Shown: positions 47,197 through 59,207 of the stretch, piece after piece
Layout: every line of letters starts with the position of its first letter
How positions within the stretch are numbered: position 1 is the first letter of the stretch
Assembly: GCF_033439725.1 (NCBI RefSeq)
Contig: NW_026944389.1
Span: 2,728,001 to 2,792,000, forward strand
Length of the DNA stretch: 64,000 nucleotides
Source of the DNA: Neurospora tetraspora
Taxonomy: Eukaryota; Ascomycota; Sordariomycetes; Sordariales; Sordariaceae
Reading direction: 5' to 3'
Position numbers and translations under genes: made by a program
Notes under the pieces: model-generated
Databases searched by the model: none
Told to the model about the DNA's origin: nothing
Seen by the model: only the letters and a program-made list of their open reading frames with translations

Positions 47197-48580
47197 ATGT
47201 ATCACCTCTCGCGACTAGCAGCTTTGGCTGCCACCCTGTCAACGGTCATGGGCGCCTACCAGGGTTTCAACTATGGCTCTTCGTTCACCAATGGCGCTGC
47301 CAAGCAACAGTCTGACTTTGAAGCTGAGTTTCGAACAGCCCAGGGTCTCGTCGGTGCTCCTGCTGGAGGCTTCACCAGTGCCCGACTATACACAATGATT
47401 GTTAGTTCAGCTCCCCACCCCTCCTCACCTTATTCCTTGTGTGCCTGGCCTAAAGTCCCTGACCATGAAACTCGTTGAACAGCAAGGGGGTACGGCAAAT
47501 GCTCCCATCTCGGCCATCCCGGCTGCGATTGCTACCCGAACATCGCTGCTTCTTGGCCTATGGGCTTCTGCTGGTGATGCTGCATTCGCCAACGAGCTAC
47601 AAGCCCTCAGCTCTGCCATTCAGCAGTACGGAGCTGCCCTTGGCGGGTTAGTGGCCGGTATCTCCGTGGGTAGCGAGGATCTGTATCGCATCTCACCTAC
47701 CGGCATTGAGAATAAGGAGAACCCCGGAGCCGCACCTCTCACGATTGCCCATTATATCAAGCAGGTCCGTGACATAATCGCCAACACGGCTCTTTCCGGT
47801 GCCCCGGTGGGTCATGTTGATACCTGGACGGCCTGGGTCAACAGCTCCAACCAAGTAGTCGTGGATGCTTCCGACTTCCTAGGCTTCGATGGCTACCCTT
47901 ATTTCCAGAAAACGCAGCAAAACGACATCGGCCATAGCAAGTCCCTTTTCGATGACGCTCTGGGCGCCACCAAGGCTGCATCCCAAGGCAAGCCCGTGTG
48001 GGTTACGGAAACCGGCTTCCCTCTTAGCGGCAAAACTATGGGCCAAGCCGTCCCTAGCATCGCCAATGCCAAATATTACTGGGACCAGGTTGGCTGCCCT
48101 CTGTTCGGCAGCACCAATGTCTGGTGGTACACGATGCAAGACTCTGCCCCGACGACTCCCAATCCAAGTTTTGGTCTGATCGGTAACACGTTGACAACAA
48201 CTCCCCTCTTTGACCTCTCTTGTAACAGTAGCAAGCTGGGCCAGTAAGTGACATGACTGATGAAAGACTAAAGTTCTGCAAGTGTACTAACACTTGCTAG
48301 AACCAGTTCTTCATGGATCAGTCCATCTTCTGGAATCAGCTTTGCTCTTTCGCAAACGGCGCAATCGACCTTTTTGAAGCCATCATCGATCTCGACGATG
48401 TCAACTGCCACATTTCTCATGCCCGTTTCTATCGTTGCTCCAAACGGTACGATGTCTGTGGCTAGCTCTCCTTCGGGTACTAGCACAGCCGTGAGCACCG
48501 GAAGGGCAAGCTCCGTCATGGCGTCGATGGGGGATGCGGTTGCTGTTGTGATGATGGTGATGGCTCTTTTTGGTCTCTGA
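47197..48580 (+). CDS. eglC: GPI-anchored GH17 cell-wall glucan endo-1,3-beta-glucosidase
   Basis: Exons 47197-47400, 47483-48243 and 48307-48580, 412 residues. It is secreted (signal peptide ~1-19, [19 protein letters not shown]), then a GH17 beta-1,3-glucanase barrel starting YQGFNYG. The catalytic acid is probably Glu133 (SVGSEDLYR) and the nucleophile Glu244 ([12 protein letters not shown]); FDGYPYFQ and [10 protein letters not shown] are further GH17 landmarks. After the barrel comes a Ser/Thr-rich stalk and a hydrophobic tail ([14 protein letters not shown]) preceded by small residues, consistent with a GPI signal. It likely remodels wall beta-1,3-glucan. Intron 2 (48244-48306) uses the second AG after the branch site TACTAAC; the nearer AG would put the frame into an early stop. 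Confidence 0.9.
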
Positions 48581-49435
48581 TCTGCAATCGTTTGGGGTTC
48601 TAGACACAGGCTTTTTGGAACATTCTGGTTACAGAATAACACACTTTAGATACCTTATACTGTTTCATGGTTTACCTACCTTAGCCCATCTTGATCCTGA
48701 TCATCTCGGCCATGGTGTTGCTTCGTTGCTTTGTTCCCGTGATGCCCCACCATTGAGAACCTTGCTGGCCGGGAGCTTCCATCCAAGTTAAAGCGACGAT
48801 AAAGTCCGGATGAAGAGGTGTGTCAGTCGAGAAGCATCCACCACGCTGTTGATAAGGACGATGTCAGATCGATGAGAAGTTGACGATGCAAAAGTGAAGA
48901 CACCCAAACACTGAATTGGCTCGGGGAAATTCCTGATTTGAATCCGGGCGGCATAGCGGCGGTGCGGCACGCGACACCCGACCTCCAGGGCACTCAACGC
49001 CAAGTAACCCACAGTGGGCCTGTGTCCATTGACATCAGCCCTAAAAACGGGGTTGCGTAGCATTCAGAACAGAAGTGGTTTTGCGGGGTCGTGTCGTGTC
49101 GCGTGCCCTTCCTTTACCGCACTGTCTTGACTGTGCCGTCCTCGGTGTTGGCGCCGCCGCCGGCCGGACAAAGAAACAATAAGAGATGAACAGCTCAGCT
49201 ACTAGATCCCCACTCTCCCTGGGACTCCAGCTGTCGGGCCATGTCTCTCTGAATCCCGTCTCCGCTTTCTTCTCTCAATTCCCCTTTTCTTTTCCTCTTC
49301 CCTCTTCTTCGTCCCCGGTATCTTTGTGCTTTCCTCTTGTGTTGTTCATTGGAAGATTGTCGTGTTCTGCTTTCTTCGGTTCCAATTGACGATATTTCCC
49401 AGCGCTTCAATTCCCAATTGCAAGCTCCATCCATC
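48581..49435. other. Intergenic region upstream of the zinc transporter
   Basis: No gene is seen. The + strand is CT-rich from about 49240 to 49435, as in a leader. Confidence 0.6.
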
Positions 49436-50874
49436 ATGGCGGTGGGCATATCGCGAGCCAAGTGCCTGATGACGCTCTTCGCGTTGGCGTCCATTGCTGT
49501 TCTCCAGGTTTATGCGCGGAGCACGCACGAGACGTACGGGACGGAGAGGAAACTGAGTCCTTCGGACTTGAGTCTGGAGGAGTTGGATGGGCTGTTGCAG
49601 GTTTGTTTACTTTCTCCGCCCCCCCCCTACTCAGCTGCATCTAGATCATGATGTCGTTGCTAACCCGTCGCGCTTCTTCAAACATAGGATTGCCCAATAG
49701 TCCAAGCCCTCTCCGCCGAAAAGATCGCCGCCCACGCCCACCAAACCTCCTCCGCCACCGAGCGCCTCTTCGCCATCCTCTTCCCCGGCTCCCCCGCCGT
49801 CAACGCCATCCTCGCGACCCTGTACATCTCGGGCCCGCCCAACTTCTTGCTGGCCCTGTGCCCGACCAACATCGACCCGTCTTCGCTGTCCGTCATGGTC
49901 GCCTTTGCCGTCGGCGGCCTGCTGGGCGATACCCTGTTCCACCTGCTTCCCGAGATCTTCATTGGCGAGGATAGCCACGAGAGCGCAAAATTTGTGTTGG
50001 TCGAGCCGAACAGGAACTTGTTGTTGGGTGTTGCGATTCTGGTTGGGTTCATGACTTTTGTGGCTATGGATAAGGGCTTGAGGATCGCGACGGGTGGAGA
50101 AGGCGGGCATGATCATTCTCATGGACATTCCCATTCGCATGAGCATGGCGCGGCGGCGACTGGTGTTGAGGTTGCGAAGAAGGGCGATGCTAAGAACAGG
50201 AAGGGTGAGAAGAACGAGCTGAAGAAGAAGGATGTGGACGTTCAAGAGCAGGATGATAAGAAGGACGTTAACCCTTCTGCTAAGCTGGGCGGCTACTTGA
50301 ACTTGATGTATGCACCACCACCACTATACCCGTTACAACACACGTCAAAGATCATGAGAAAGCTAACGAAATACCTAACAGCGCCGACTTCACCCACAAC
50401 ATCACTGACGGCCTCGCCATGTCCGCCTCCTTTTACGCCTCCCCAACCATCGGCGCAACCACCACCGTGGCCGTCTTCTTCCACGAGATCCCCCACGAGG
50501 TCGGCGACTTTGCCCTGCTCGTCCAGTCCGGCTTCTCCAAGCGTCAAGCCATGGGCGCCCAGTTCGTCACCGCCATCGGCGCTATGCTCGGCACCCTCAT
50601 CGGTATCGCCGTGCAGGAATTCGGCGGCTCCGGCGATGCCAATGGAGCGGCGATGGGCATGAAGGAGGGTATTTTGGGAACCAGCTTGACCTGGGGAGAC
50701 ATGCTGTTGCCGTTCACGGCGGGTACGTTCCTGTATGTGGGCACGGTGGCGGTCATTCCGGAGCTGTTGGAGACGGGCAAGGATAAGGCCAAGGAGTTGA
50801 GGAAGACACTGGTGCAGTTTGCGGCTATTGCGGTGGGGGCGGGGATTATGTTGTATATTTCCTGGCATGATTAA
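49436..50874 (+). CDS. yke4: ZIP family zinc transporter (Yke4/SLC39A7-like)
   Basis: Exons 49436-49600, 49688-50307 and 50382-50874 (introns 87 and 74 nt), 425 residues. An N-terminal signal/membrane segment (~8-27) is followed by a lumenal part, then ZIP spans. A His-rich loop (GHDHSHGHSHSHEHG, ~213-229) lies between spans 3 and 4. The metal-path helices are HNITDGLAMS (~267) and HEIPHEVGDF (~296), the LIV-1 HEXPHEXGD signature. Yke4 in yeast moves zinc across the ER membrane, and the LIV-1 subfamily signature supports ER/Golgi rather than plasma membrane location. The junction of exon 2 to exon 3 rebuilds ...YLNLIADFTHNITDG. Confidence 0.92.
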
Positions 50875-53800
50875 GTCAGGGAGTTTGGAAGTCAGTTTGG
50901 GGTTTGTTTACTTCGGCTGGGTTAGTCAAGTCAGGGGTAGGTGGGTTGCTATTTGGATGCCTTGAAAACCACCGTTGTTCATGGAGATGTGGATACGGCA
51001 TGGAATGTTTGTGAACGGTTATCAACGGGTCTGAAAAAGGCTTACTGGACATGATGAACTAAATGAAGCCCGCAGGGTCAAAGGCTTCGTGATTGATGGT
51101 AATGGTAATAGACATTATCACAATATCTCATCTCGGTGCTGCCGAACCTACAAGGTCATGGTCCAAGTTACAGTGGGAACGGTCACAGTCACCAAGCACT
51201 CATCCACGCTCCAAGCCAAGCACTGCTTGGTTGAATCAATGTCACCAGCCCCTAAAGACAAGACACATAAGCACGGAAGAAAGATCGAAAACTCGGTACT
51301 AACAAACATGGTGCCTGAGCACGCACCAAAGCATGACTCCTTCGGTCGGGTACGAGCCTCAGGCTACCTATGTACTACGTGAATCCAGGGCAGACGTTTC
51401 TTTGTTCATGGGTGTTAGACTGCTGGGGGTGAAGGGCGTGGTGACGGGATGATGGGTGTCAGCCGTTCTAGTTCTACATGTCGCCCAAGGGCCTGCCTGT
51501 TCAGTGTATAACTGGACAATGGACTGATCGACCGGGCAGCCATTGGTACGGAGAAGAATCACGCTCGTATTGTGTTACCTAGCGCCATGAGGTCGATATG
51601 CTTTTCGGTGCCCCTGTGATTTGAGACAGAGCTTGTCGTGTCAAGAGAAGGGCGTAGGGTGTCTGATAGGAAGAGGATGACCGGTTGCCCGACTAGTGTA
51701 AATCAAACTTGGTCTCTTTGATCTTTGACATAAAGGTATTTTGTACGCTACTCTAGTGTCAAATACGCAATGGATGACACACAACTTCACGAGGTTGCAA
51801 GTTGGGATGAGTCTTTCATCTGATGTTTACGGTGGTTTATTCTCGAAACGGCTTCGGAAGAGGAAAATTGAAAAAGAAGAAGAAGAAGAAACTAGCCCGC
51901 AGTTAGCAGAGGTTCCGGCGAGACTACAGTAACGTCACTATTCTCCATGTGAAATGGAAATGACCGATTGTTAGTTCCTCCTAGTCTCCTTCCGAGTCAT
52001 TCTGTCCCTGTTCCTATTTACCTTTTCTGTTTTTCTTTCACCGCTGGAGTTACCCAAATTCCTTTGCTTGAAAACTTGCCGATGACTCTTAACCGTTCAA
52101 AGCTTGCATGTACCGTATGCATTGCAATGCCATGCAAACTGTCCTGTCCTGTCCGTCGTACTCGTGCCTGTGTAACGGGCCGCCCCCTTGCAGTTCAGTA
52201 CCGGTAAATGGAACACTCGCACACGCAAGCTGGGACGGACGTGTCTCCCGCGCGACGGGAGGTTCTCTCTGCTACGTAGTTTCAGACACGGCTGTGTTGG
52301 TGTTGACGGGAAGAAAATGATTGCTGACTGCATACGACACAGTCGACACTCCCCAAATGTTTGGAGCTCCGGTTCTAAGTTTCCCTTGTTAGCTCAAGGG
52401 TTTGAACTCTGTGAAGATTGTACGTATTTGACATCTTATGACCGACTAACAACCGAAGGAGCCGATGACAAACAACACTTCTTGGAAAGACTATGTAACG
52501 CCCTATGTCAGCTTTCAAGTGTTAATACAACGACCTCTTCAGGGGACCCGGCCAACCAACCGAGGCAAGGGTCACGACGGTCCGGTTGCGGGAGAGGACC
52601 TTTGCGGGCACGCGGGGCACAAGGCGGGGATGGGGGTTCGGCTAGGGGTTGCTTTGTGGTGAGTGGTGCGACGATCGAATTCACGTTCTCTCTTGTTTCC
52701 CATGGGGTTCTGAATGGCTGCTAGGTAGGGATCTGATGATGACCAATTGACAAACCACATCAGTGAACGTTATCTCGAGGAGGAGAGCTTCACAACTCGA
52801 TATGCCAAGTCTAGGTAACCAACTAACCAAGCTGAGCCAAGCTCCCAGCCCAAGCTCCAATGAAAGATACCATGAACTGATCCGAACTCACAGTGGAAAA
52901 ACCCGGATGACTAAAGAGTTTCTTGGTTATTCTTTGTCGTGGTATGTAATGATATAATTCTCAGGACGGCCCACACCACGCCTTGTCGTCGACAAGTGGA
53001 GAAGACGCCCTCCGTTAACGGCGGGTTTGGTGTCATCCGTCGATCATTCCAAGACTGCGCTAATGAGAATAAAGTTAGCGTTGCACGAGCGGCCTGTAAA
53101 CGCATCGCATCATCTCGACAAGGGACGGACTCCGCTTCCCTCGTTGACGTTTTGACTTTTGATGCTTCTTCACTTGTTGGATGACGCTTCCCATCGCTGG
53201 AAATTATCCAACAAGAGTAGAGGTAGAGATGGGAGGTAGAAGTCGAACATTATCGTGTTCGTACCGGTGACTACCGGAACCCATTCAAACATCAACATCA
53301 ACAACCGAAAAGCAGCAGAGACAGGGTACCACGAGGACAAGTTCTCGTCCACTTGAACAACTTGGCGCAGCTTTTATCACAGCTTGGCCTCCAAGCCACC
53401 TTTTTGCTTCCTTTCTCCTTTTGTCTCATGGATGACTTGTCGTCGGGGGGCTAGAACACCAGAGGTAAAAGTACCCGACCAGGCTGTGTCCGCGGGTCCC
53501 TAACTTTGTGGGAGGTTACACTGACTGCCCGGTGAGTATTCGATATTCCCAGGCCAAGAAGCAACCAAGGACACCCCCGCCTCTGCCACGACAATGGGGT
53601 CAATGGCGAATGGATGCTCCATGTGTGACGCTGGTCTCCATGGAACCACACTCCGCTCGTTCCCTTACACCCACAACCACCAGAAGAACACACTTCCATT
53701 TTCATCTCCGTTCAAGTAAATGCATAGCAATGCATGGCCTATGGACCAACCACCTAGGCGAGACCGTGACTCCCTGACCGGACAGGGTCGTCCGGCCACG

Positions 53801-54473
53801 CCAGCCGATGAGGCGTCGGTCAGCTTTCGCGGGGAAGCTCCAAAGAGCTGCCATAAGCGAGTCCCAAAAGCCATCAAGGCTCGGCGAGGGCCTTAACGGT
53901 TAGGCTCAGAAGTGAGAAGTCCTACACAATACCATACTGGCTTTGTAAGTGACTCGAAGGGTTTTTTTTCTTTGTTAGGCATAGCTCCAGCCAGCCGCAT
54001 CACATCCCTTTCTATAATGTCCGATGCCACTATACCCAAGATAGCTCAGCGGCTACACCTACCCCATGGTCCATCATGGTTTCTTGGCGGTGGACATGCA
54101 GCTGTGTAGTGTGTACCAAACAGAGGGAAGTTTCCCTACCTTATCTGTGGTGGGTATAAGGGAAGGGATGATCCTCGCCCTTCGTGCCACATTCTAGTTG
54201 GATATTGTATTTGGCGTTATCACTTATAACTCCTAAACCCCCTCCACGCGTCCCAGAATATCATCAGCTCGAAGTCAGAAGTTCCATCTTACACACTGCG
54301 TCCCCATCACTTGGACGTTTCGATTAGCTATCAACCCATAGAAGATCCATACTTCACAATCACTCCAGAACCTCTTCAGACTCTTTCCTCTTCTGCCGGT
54401 CTTCAATCATACAGTGCCAGATTCTCGTTCTCATCAACCATCTTACCGGCTTGTCTGGCCACGACCAACTGCA
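50875..54473. other. 3.6-kb intergenic region
   Basis: No supported gene. Frames reach 178 codons (52188-52724) but lack motifs and overlap others. A short perfect hairpin CCGGAC...GTCCGG lies near 53779-53796. The leader of the arrestin-like gene is CT-rich near 54380. Confidence 0.5.
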
Positions 54474-56327
54474 ATGGTTTACAGGCAGGGCCTTGTGGCC
54501 GGAATCATCTCGTCTGGCGCTTCCTGTCCTAGTGAACTCGGCAGCGAGCTAGGACCGAATGCCGCCAACAAACTAGCTCCTTACCAGAGGTCCAACATCG
54601 ATATCAACATAACGAACCATTACAGCTCCAAGGTCTACACTTCTTCCTCGCCTATCGTTGGCGATGTCACCATCACGACCAAGCGAGATGTTCGGTTCGA
54701 CGACATCGAAATCATTCTACTCGGAAACACAAGGACAAGGACAGAAGGTGTAAACTCACCCGCCGAGATTGCACATACCTTCCTCAAGCTGGTCATGCCA
54801 ATCCCATCATCGACATATCCGGTGCCGAGAGTGCTGGAGACTGGAAGGACAATGACGATTCCTTTCGAATTCGTCATCCCAAACCAACTGACCATTGGTG
54901 CCTGCAACCACAACGTACAAACCGACCAGGTGCGAGACCAGCATGTTCTTTTACCACCAAGCATGGGAAAGGAATGGGAAAAGGACGACATGTCACCTAC
55001 GATGGTCTCGGTCGAATACACCATCAAGGCCAGGGTATTTCGCCAACCAAACGTGGGAGGAAAAAGAATCAGGATCATGGAAGCCAGGAAGTCCATCCAG
55101 GTGCTGCCCGCTTCGCCAGAGGAACCGCCCCTCAACATCACCGAGAACGACAAGCTATACTGCATGTACAAGAAGAAGTCTCTGCGCAAACTTCTTTCCA
55201 CCAAAGTCGGCACACTGACCGCCGAGGCCATCCAGCCAAGGGCCGCCATCCTTCAATCCAACGGTCGAACGATGACCTCCACCCCCATGGCCCAGATCCG
55301 ACTCAAGTACGAGCCCACCTCATCGCAACAGCTTCTCACTCCACCCTCCATCACCAACATATCCGGCAAAGTCACCGCGCACACCTTCTTCAACTCCGGC
55401 ACGGTACCCGCATTCCCTAACATGGGTAACTGGACCGCGGACTTTTCGATAGACAAGCGCGGAGTTTATTCGACATCCGTGCCGCTGCGCAAGATCTCCG
55501 TGGTCCAGCCGACCTGGCAACAACACCATTACTCGCTCGAGAGGCGAGACTCTGGGTATGCCAGCGACTTTAGCAGGCCTCGGTACCAAAATAACAGCGA
55601 ACCTGGTTCTTCAGAAGGCGAAACAACACCAGGTATCGGCACCGAAACCCGACGATTAATCCCCCCATCACCATCACCATCACCACCAACCCCATCACCA
55701 CTACCCAAGTCCTCCTCCTCCTCCTCAAAGAAAACCAAACCCACCTCACCAACCTTCTTCACCACCACCCTCCCCATCCCCCTCTCCCTCTCCCTCCCCC
55801 TCGACCGCCGCACCTTCATCCCCACCTTCCACTCCTGCATCGCCTCGCGCGTGTACACCCTCACTTTATCCATCACCGCTGCCGCAGGCAGCACCAGCAA
55901 AGCCAGAAGCGCCGGCGCAAGCACCACCTTCTCCCTTACCCTCCCACTACAAGTCGCAGTGGAATGGGACTCCGAACAGCAGGAGCAGCAGAGGGTGGAT
56001 GGGCAGGGGTTGCCGCATTTTGAGTCGTTGTATGGCTATGGTACCTCTGGTGGGATGATGATGGGGGTGAACGAGGAGGAGGAAAGGGCGGCGGCGGAGG
56101 AGCATTTGAGGCCGAGGGTTATTGGGTTACCGCCTGATTTGTGGTATCGGGAGAGGGAGGTGAGGCAAATGCAGAGGGGGAGTCAACAAAGGGAGAGGGA
56201 AGGATTCGGAAGCGAGGGGGTGACTACTGGTGGAGGTGGAGGTGGAGGTGGGCAAGGGCAGGTGAGGGTGAGGGTGGCGGAGGGGGGAAGGTTGCCCGGG
56301 TATGGGGAGGCTATTCTGGCTAGGTGA
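54474..56327 (+). CDS. Arrestin-like protein (fungal alpha-arrestin/Bul1-type)
   Basis: A single exon of 617 residues. The arrestin N-like domain spans about 45-280 (INITNHYSSKVYTSSSPIVGDVTITTKRDVRFDDIEIILLGNTRTR, LKLVMPIP, IPFEFVIPNQL, MVSVEYTIKARVF). An arrestin C-like part resumes after a Ser/Pro-rich, low-complexity insert (~400-440) with FFTTTLPIPLSLSLPLDRR and SRVYTLTLSI. The tail is Glu/Arg- and Gly-rich. Fungal proteins of this type link Rsp5-type ubiquitin ligases to membrane cargo; a clear PPxY motif is not visible, although LPPDLWY near the C-terminus is a loose match. The in-frame ATG at 54474 was chosen over non-ATG extension upstream. Confidence 0.82.
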   Translation: MVYRQGLVAGIISSGASCPSELGSELGPNAANKLAPYQRSNIDINITNHYSSKVYTSSSPIVGDVTITTKRDVRFDDIEIILLGNTRTRTEGVNSPAEIAHTFLKLVMPIPSSTYPVPRVLETGRTMTIPFEFVIPNQLTIGACNHNVQTDQVRDQHVLLPPSMGKEWEKDDMSPTMVSVEYTIKARVFRQPNVGGKRIRIMEARKSIQVLPASPEEPPLNITENDKLYCMYKKKSLRKLLSTKVGTLTAEAIQPRAAILQSNGRTMTSTPMAQIRLKYEPTSSQQLLTPPSITNISGKVTAHTFFNSGTVPAFPNMGNWTADFSIDKRGVYSTSVPLRKISVVQPTWQQHHYSLERRDSGYASDFSRPRYQNNSEPGSSEGETTPGIGTETRRLIPPSPSPSPPTPSPLPKSSSSSSKKTKPTSPTFFTTTLPIPLSLSLPLDRRTFIPTFHSCIASRVYTLTLSITAAAGSTSKARSAGASTTFSLTLPLQVAVEWDSEQQEQQRVDGQGLPHFESLYGYGTSGGMMMGVNEEEERAAAEEHLRPRVIGLPPDLWYREREVRQMQRGSQQREREGFGSEGVTTGGGGGGGGQGQVRVRVAEGGRLPGYGEAILAR

Positions 56328-56527
56328 TTTTCTTTCAGTCTTGTTGTTTTGTCTTCATTTTCTTTTTTCTTTTTTTTATCTCCATGGGCGTGTTAATGTG
56401 GGCTTTTGGCATATACGGATGGAAAAACATTTGTGCGGATACCGGATGGAAGATGATACCATGGCGTGGATATGGATAGCAATTCCCTTGTCTGGACAAG
56501 GATGCAGATTGTATGCTTTTGTTTACT

Positions 56528-56587
<60 letters not shown>

Positions 56588-56821
56588 CTTGGATGATGAT
56601 AAGGGTATAATGGATAATACACGATTCGGGAAATTGATGGCTCTTTACATAAGAATACCGAATCCGTTCTCATGTTGTGTTTACTCTTCCACGTTGCTTT
56701 CCAACCACTGAGCACGCACTCCTCTCTTAGTATGTGTAGTCATCCTCGTTAACGGCATTAAACCACATCCACATCACCATCCTCCACCCCATCGTTTAAC
56801 AACACCAACATAACCACCCCA
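56328..56821. other. Convergent intergenic region with a long homopolymer tract
   Basis: The 3' flanks of the arrestin-like and metallophosphoesterase genes. It holds the C34T24 tract at 56529-56586. No gene is seen. Confidence 0.65.
56529..56586. repeat. Homopolymer tract C34 followed by T24
   Basis: Thirty-four C (56529-56562) run directly into twenty-four T (56563-56586). The exact count may carry sequencing error, as such tracts often do. Confidence 0.85.
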
Positions 56822-58184
56822 TCACAGCTCAACAACCTGCACAGGATTACTCGCCCTCCCCGTATTCCCATACGTAACACTAGCATTCACCAACAACCCC
56901 CCATTATTCGTCCCCGGCCCCTGCATAACCCACTTCCACACCACAGCAGTGGTCCCATACCAAATCACCCTCGCAGCATCCATCAGGTCCATCCCAACTC
57001 TCTCCACCACTTCCACCAGATACAAACTCAGCGCGAACCCAAAATAAACCGGCAACAACAAGATGTTCACCAAATTCGTCGGCCTCTGCTTCTCCCGCAT
57101 CTTTGAGGGCTCCCTATTCGGAGACGCAGACTGAGTAACGGCTGAAGAAGGCGGGAACGAGAACACCGAAGGAAAAGCCGGCGGGAACGGAAGGTCAGCG
57201 CCGCGCGCCATGAGCGACTCGTACGCCCGCTGGCACTCGTCGTAGTAGACGGCTTCGCGGCCGGCGCCCCAGTGGATGTGGCCGAACACGTGCAGCTTGG
57301 GCTTGACGCGCCAGAGCTCGGCGAGGAGGCCGGCGCAGCCGAGGTCGAGGTCGAGGTGGTGGCGGGGCGGGGTGTGCGTGATGAGGATGTCGGTTTCGAG
57401 GGGGATGCGGTTCGTCCAGGGGTGGGAGGCACGGTCGTATTGGAAGCTGGGATGTGTGTAAGTGAGATGGAAGGGGGCAAAAAGGGAAAGAGAAAACAAA
57501 AAGAAAAGAAGAAAATAAAACTCACGCATGCTCCGGCCCTCCACACCTCGGCACCCCTCCCCACCCCCAAACATTCAACTTCCTCCCCTTCGCCCTCCCC
57601 TCAAACTCAATCGTCATCGCACCCCCATTTCCATTTTCCCCCTCTCCCCCCGCCATCCCATCCAAATATTGCACCCCCTCCGCAAACCTCAACTCCCCCT
57701 TACTCCCCTCCCCATCCCCAAACAAGTGTTTCCTCGCCCCCCCTTCATCAAACCACCCATCATGATTCCCCCCCACCACCAACACCCTCTCAAACCCTTT
57801 TTTAGCTTTCACCTCCCCCAACCAATCCAGCTGTCTCTGAATCCCCTCCCGACTCCCATCATCCGTCAAATCCCCTGCATGAATCAACAGTCCGCCCTCC
57901 CCCTCCGGAATCTTTTCTAGAGCCAATTCGTGATCATGTGTGTCGGAGATGCAGACCACCCGGATAGGCGGGAGGTTAGAGGGCGGGTGGAAGGCGTGCC
58001 CCCGGAGAAAGAGAAATAAATGGTAGAGGTGAGAGACAAAAAGGCGGAGGAGGGGGAGGGGGATGGGGATGACGAAAAGGGGGAAGGAGGAGAGGTTGGT
58101 GAGGAGGTGGTTGAGAGGGGTTGGGGGGTCCCATTCTGAGGGACGGAGGAGGTGGAGGGTTTTGAGGATGCTTGTGATGCCCAT
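56822..58184 (-). CDS. Calcineurin-like metallophosphoesterase
   Basis: Exons 58184-57526 and 57446-56822 (79-nt intron), 427 residues. The metal-binding motifs appear in order: CISDTHDHE (~77), HAGDLTDDG (~95), VVGGNHDGW (~127), ITHTPPRHH and FGHIHWGAG in exon 2. This is the class of fungal Ser/Thr phosphatase-like proteins related to the UPF0046 group. The N-terminus has a hydrophobic segment (SSFPLFVIPIPLPLLRLFVSHLYHLFLFL, ~34-62) and the C-terminus another (NILLLPVYFGFALSLYLVEVV), so it is probably membrane-associated. Substrate is unknown. The ATG of MGITSILKTLHLLRPSEWD was chosen because the ~110 residues upstream in the open frame are low complexity and leader-like. Confidence 0.88.
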
Positions 58185-59188
58185 TTTGGTTTTTGAGTTG
58201 AATTTGGGCGGTGGTTCGTTGGGTTGAAGACTTGAAGATGGATGGGGAGGTTGAGGATATGACGGATTAATTCCCGGAGAAGAGAGCGGTAGGTGGTGTG
58301 GGGACTGGAGTGACGTGTTGGGCAGTAACGCTCGAGAGCTGTTCTCTCCGTTGTCCAGCAAGTATGCTTTGTCTCTTGGGTCCTTGATTTGATGGTAGAT
58401 GTTGAGTGCGGTTACCAACAACGGGGTTTGAGTTGATAGTAAAGAGTGATGTAAGCTGTTCGGGTACGGTGCCCCTCGCTGATATGGTTGGGCGGAAATT
58501 GGAGGTGAAATGATCAAGACCGGATCGATGATGACGGGAGGGGTGAAAAGAGACGAGCTGCCTCCGGCTGGGCCCTACCCCGCTGCGGGTAATGCATTAG
58601 GGTACCTGAATGGCCCTGTACTCTGAGGGGTACCAGAGCTATGGGTAGAGTGTAACCAAGCTCACCGTGACAGCTGCAAGCAGAACATTCCCTTCAACTC
58701 TCCTTCCGTTGTCATGGACGTGGTTTCAAGCTAGTCTTCAAGGCTACCCCTAGCAGCTCCTCATTAAAAGTATCACGAGGATAACTTTCGAACCGTTGGC
58801 AAGAGGATTATGTCATTCTACCACCTTACATTTATCGACGATATTCAATGTCTTCTAATGTCTCATACAGTGGAACGCTAACTAAACTCGCGGGTATAAT
58901 GATCGCTCTTATCTTGTTGTTGTTCGGTATTCTCTTTTTTTTTCCCCCTCTTTGCCTTGTCTCATGCCAAAACTCCCACCGGGCATTACAACGTGTAACC
59001 TCCCTTCAGTGCGCCGCAGTACTCCAAGAAAAAAAAGTAATAACCGATATTCAAAACCCGCCATGTTGTGAAATGCCGCTCGCTGCTGTCTGTCGTGCAT
59101 CGGTAGGACACACAACGGAAAAACAAAGTTACACCCCGAACACCACAGGTCCCCACGCTGGAAAAAGTTGTAATAGTACTGAAAAGAT
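58185..59188. other. Intergenic region between two - strand genes
   Basis: Upstream region of the metallophosphoesterase gene and 3' flank of the EMP70 gene. No gene is seen. A tRNA-like patch at 58785-58835 does not fold (see rejected items). Confidence 0.55.
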
Positions 59189-59207
59189 TTAATCGACTTT
59201 GATAGCT
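59189..59207 (-). other. 19-nt terminal micro-exon of the EMP70 gene
   Basis: It adds one base that completes a Gly codon, then Ala-Ile-Lys-Val-Asp and TAA. The acceptor is AATACAG with the branch site GCTAAC about 13 nt upstream. The Lys-Val-Asp end is the COPI-binding signal known for EMP70 proteins. Confidence 0.85.

Noticed and set aside
52188-52724. 178-codon + strand frame
   Set aside because: No motif, no leader, mixed composition and overlapping frames of equal quality.
53779-53796. CCGGAC...GTCCGG hairpin as a possible terminator
   Set aside because: Far from any supported gene end, and such stems do not end RNA polymerase II transcription.
58785-58835. tRNA-like patch on the - strand (GGTGGTAGAATGA ... 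GGTTCGAAA)
   Set aside because: The distance from the D-arm-like to the T-loop-like motif is about 8 nt too short, and neither the T stem nor an acceptor stem pairs.
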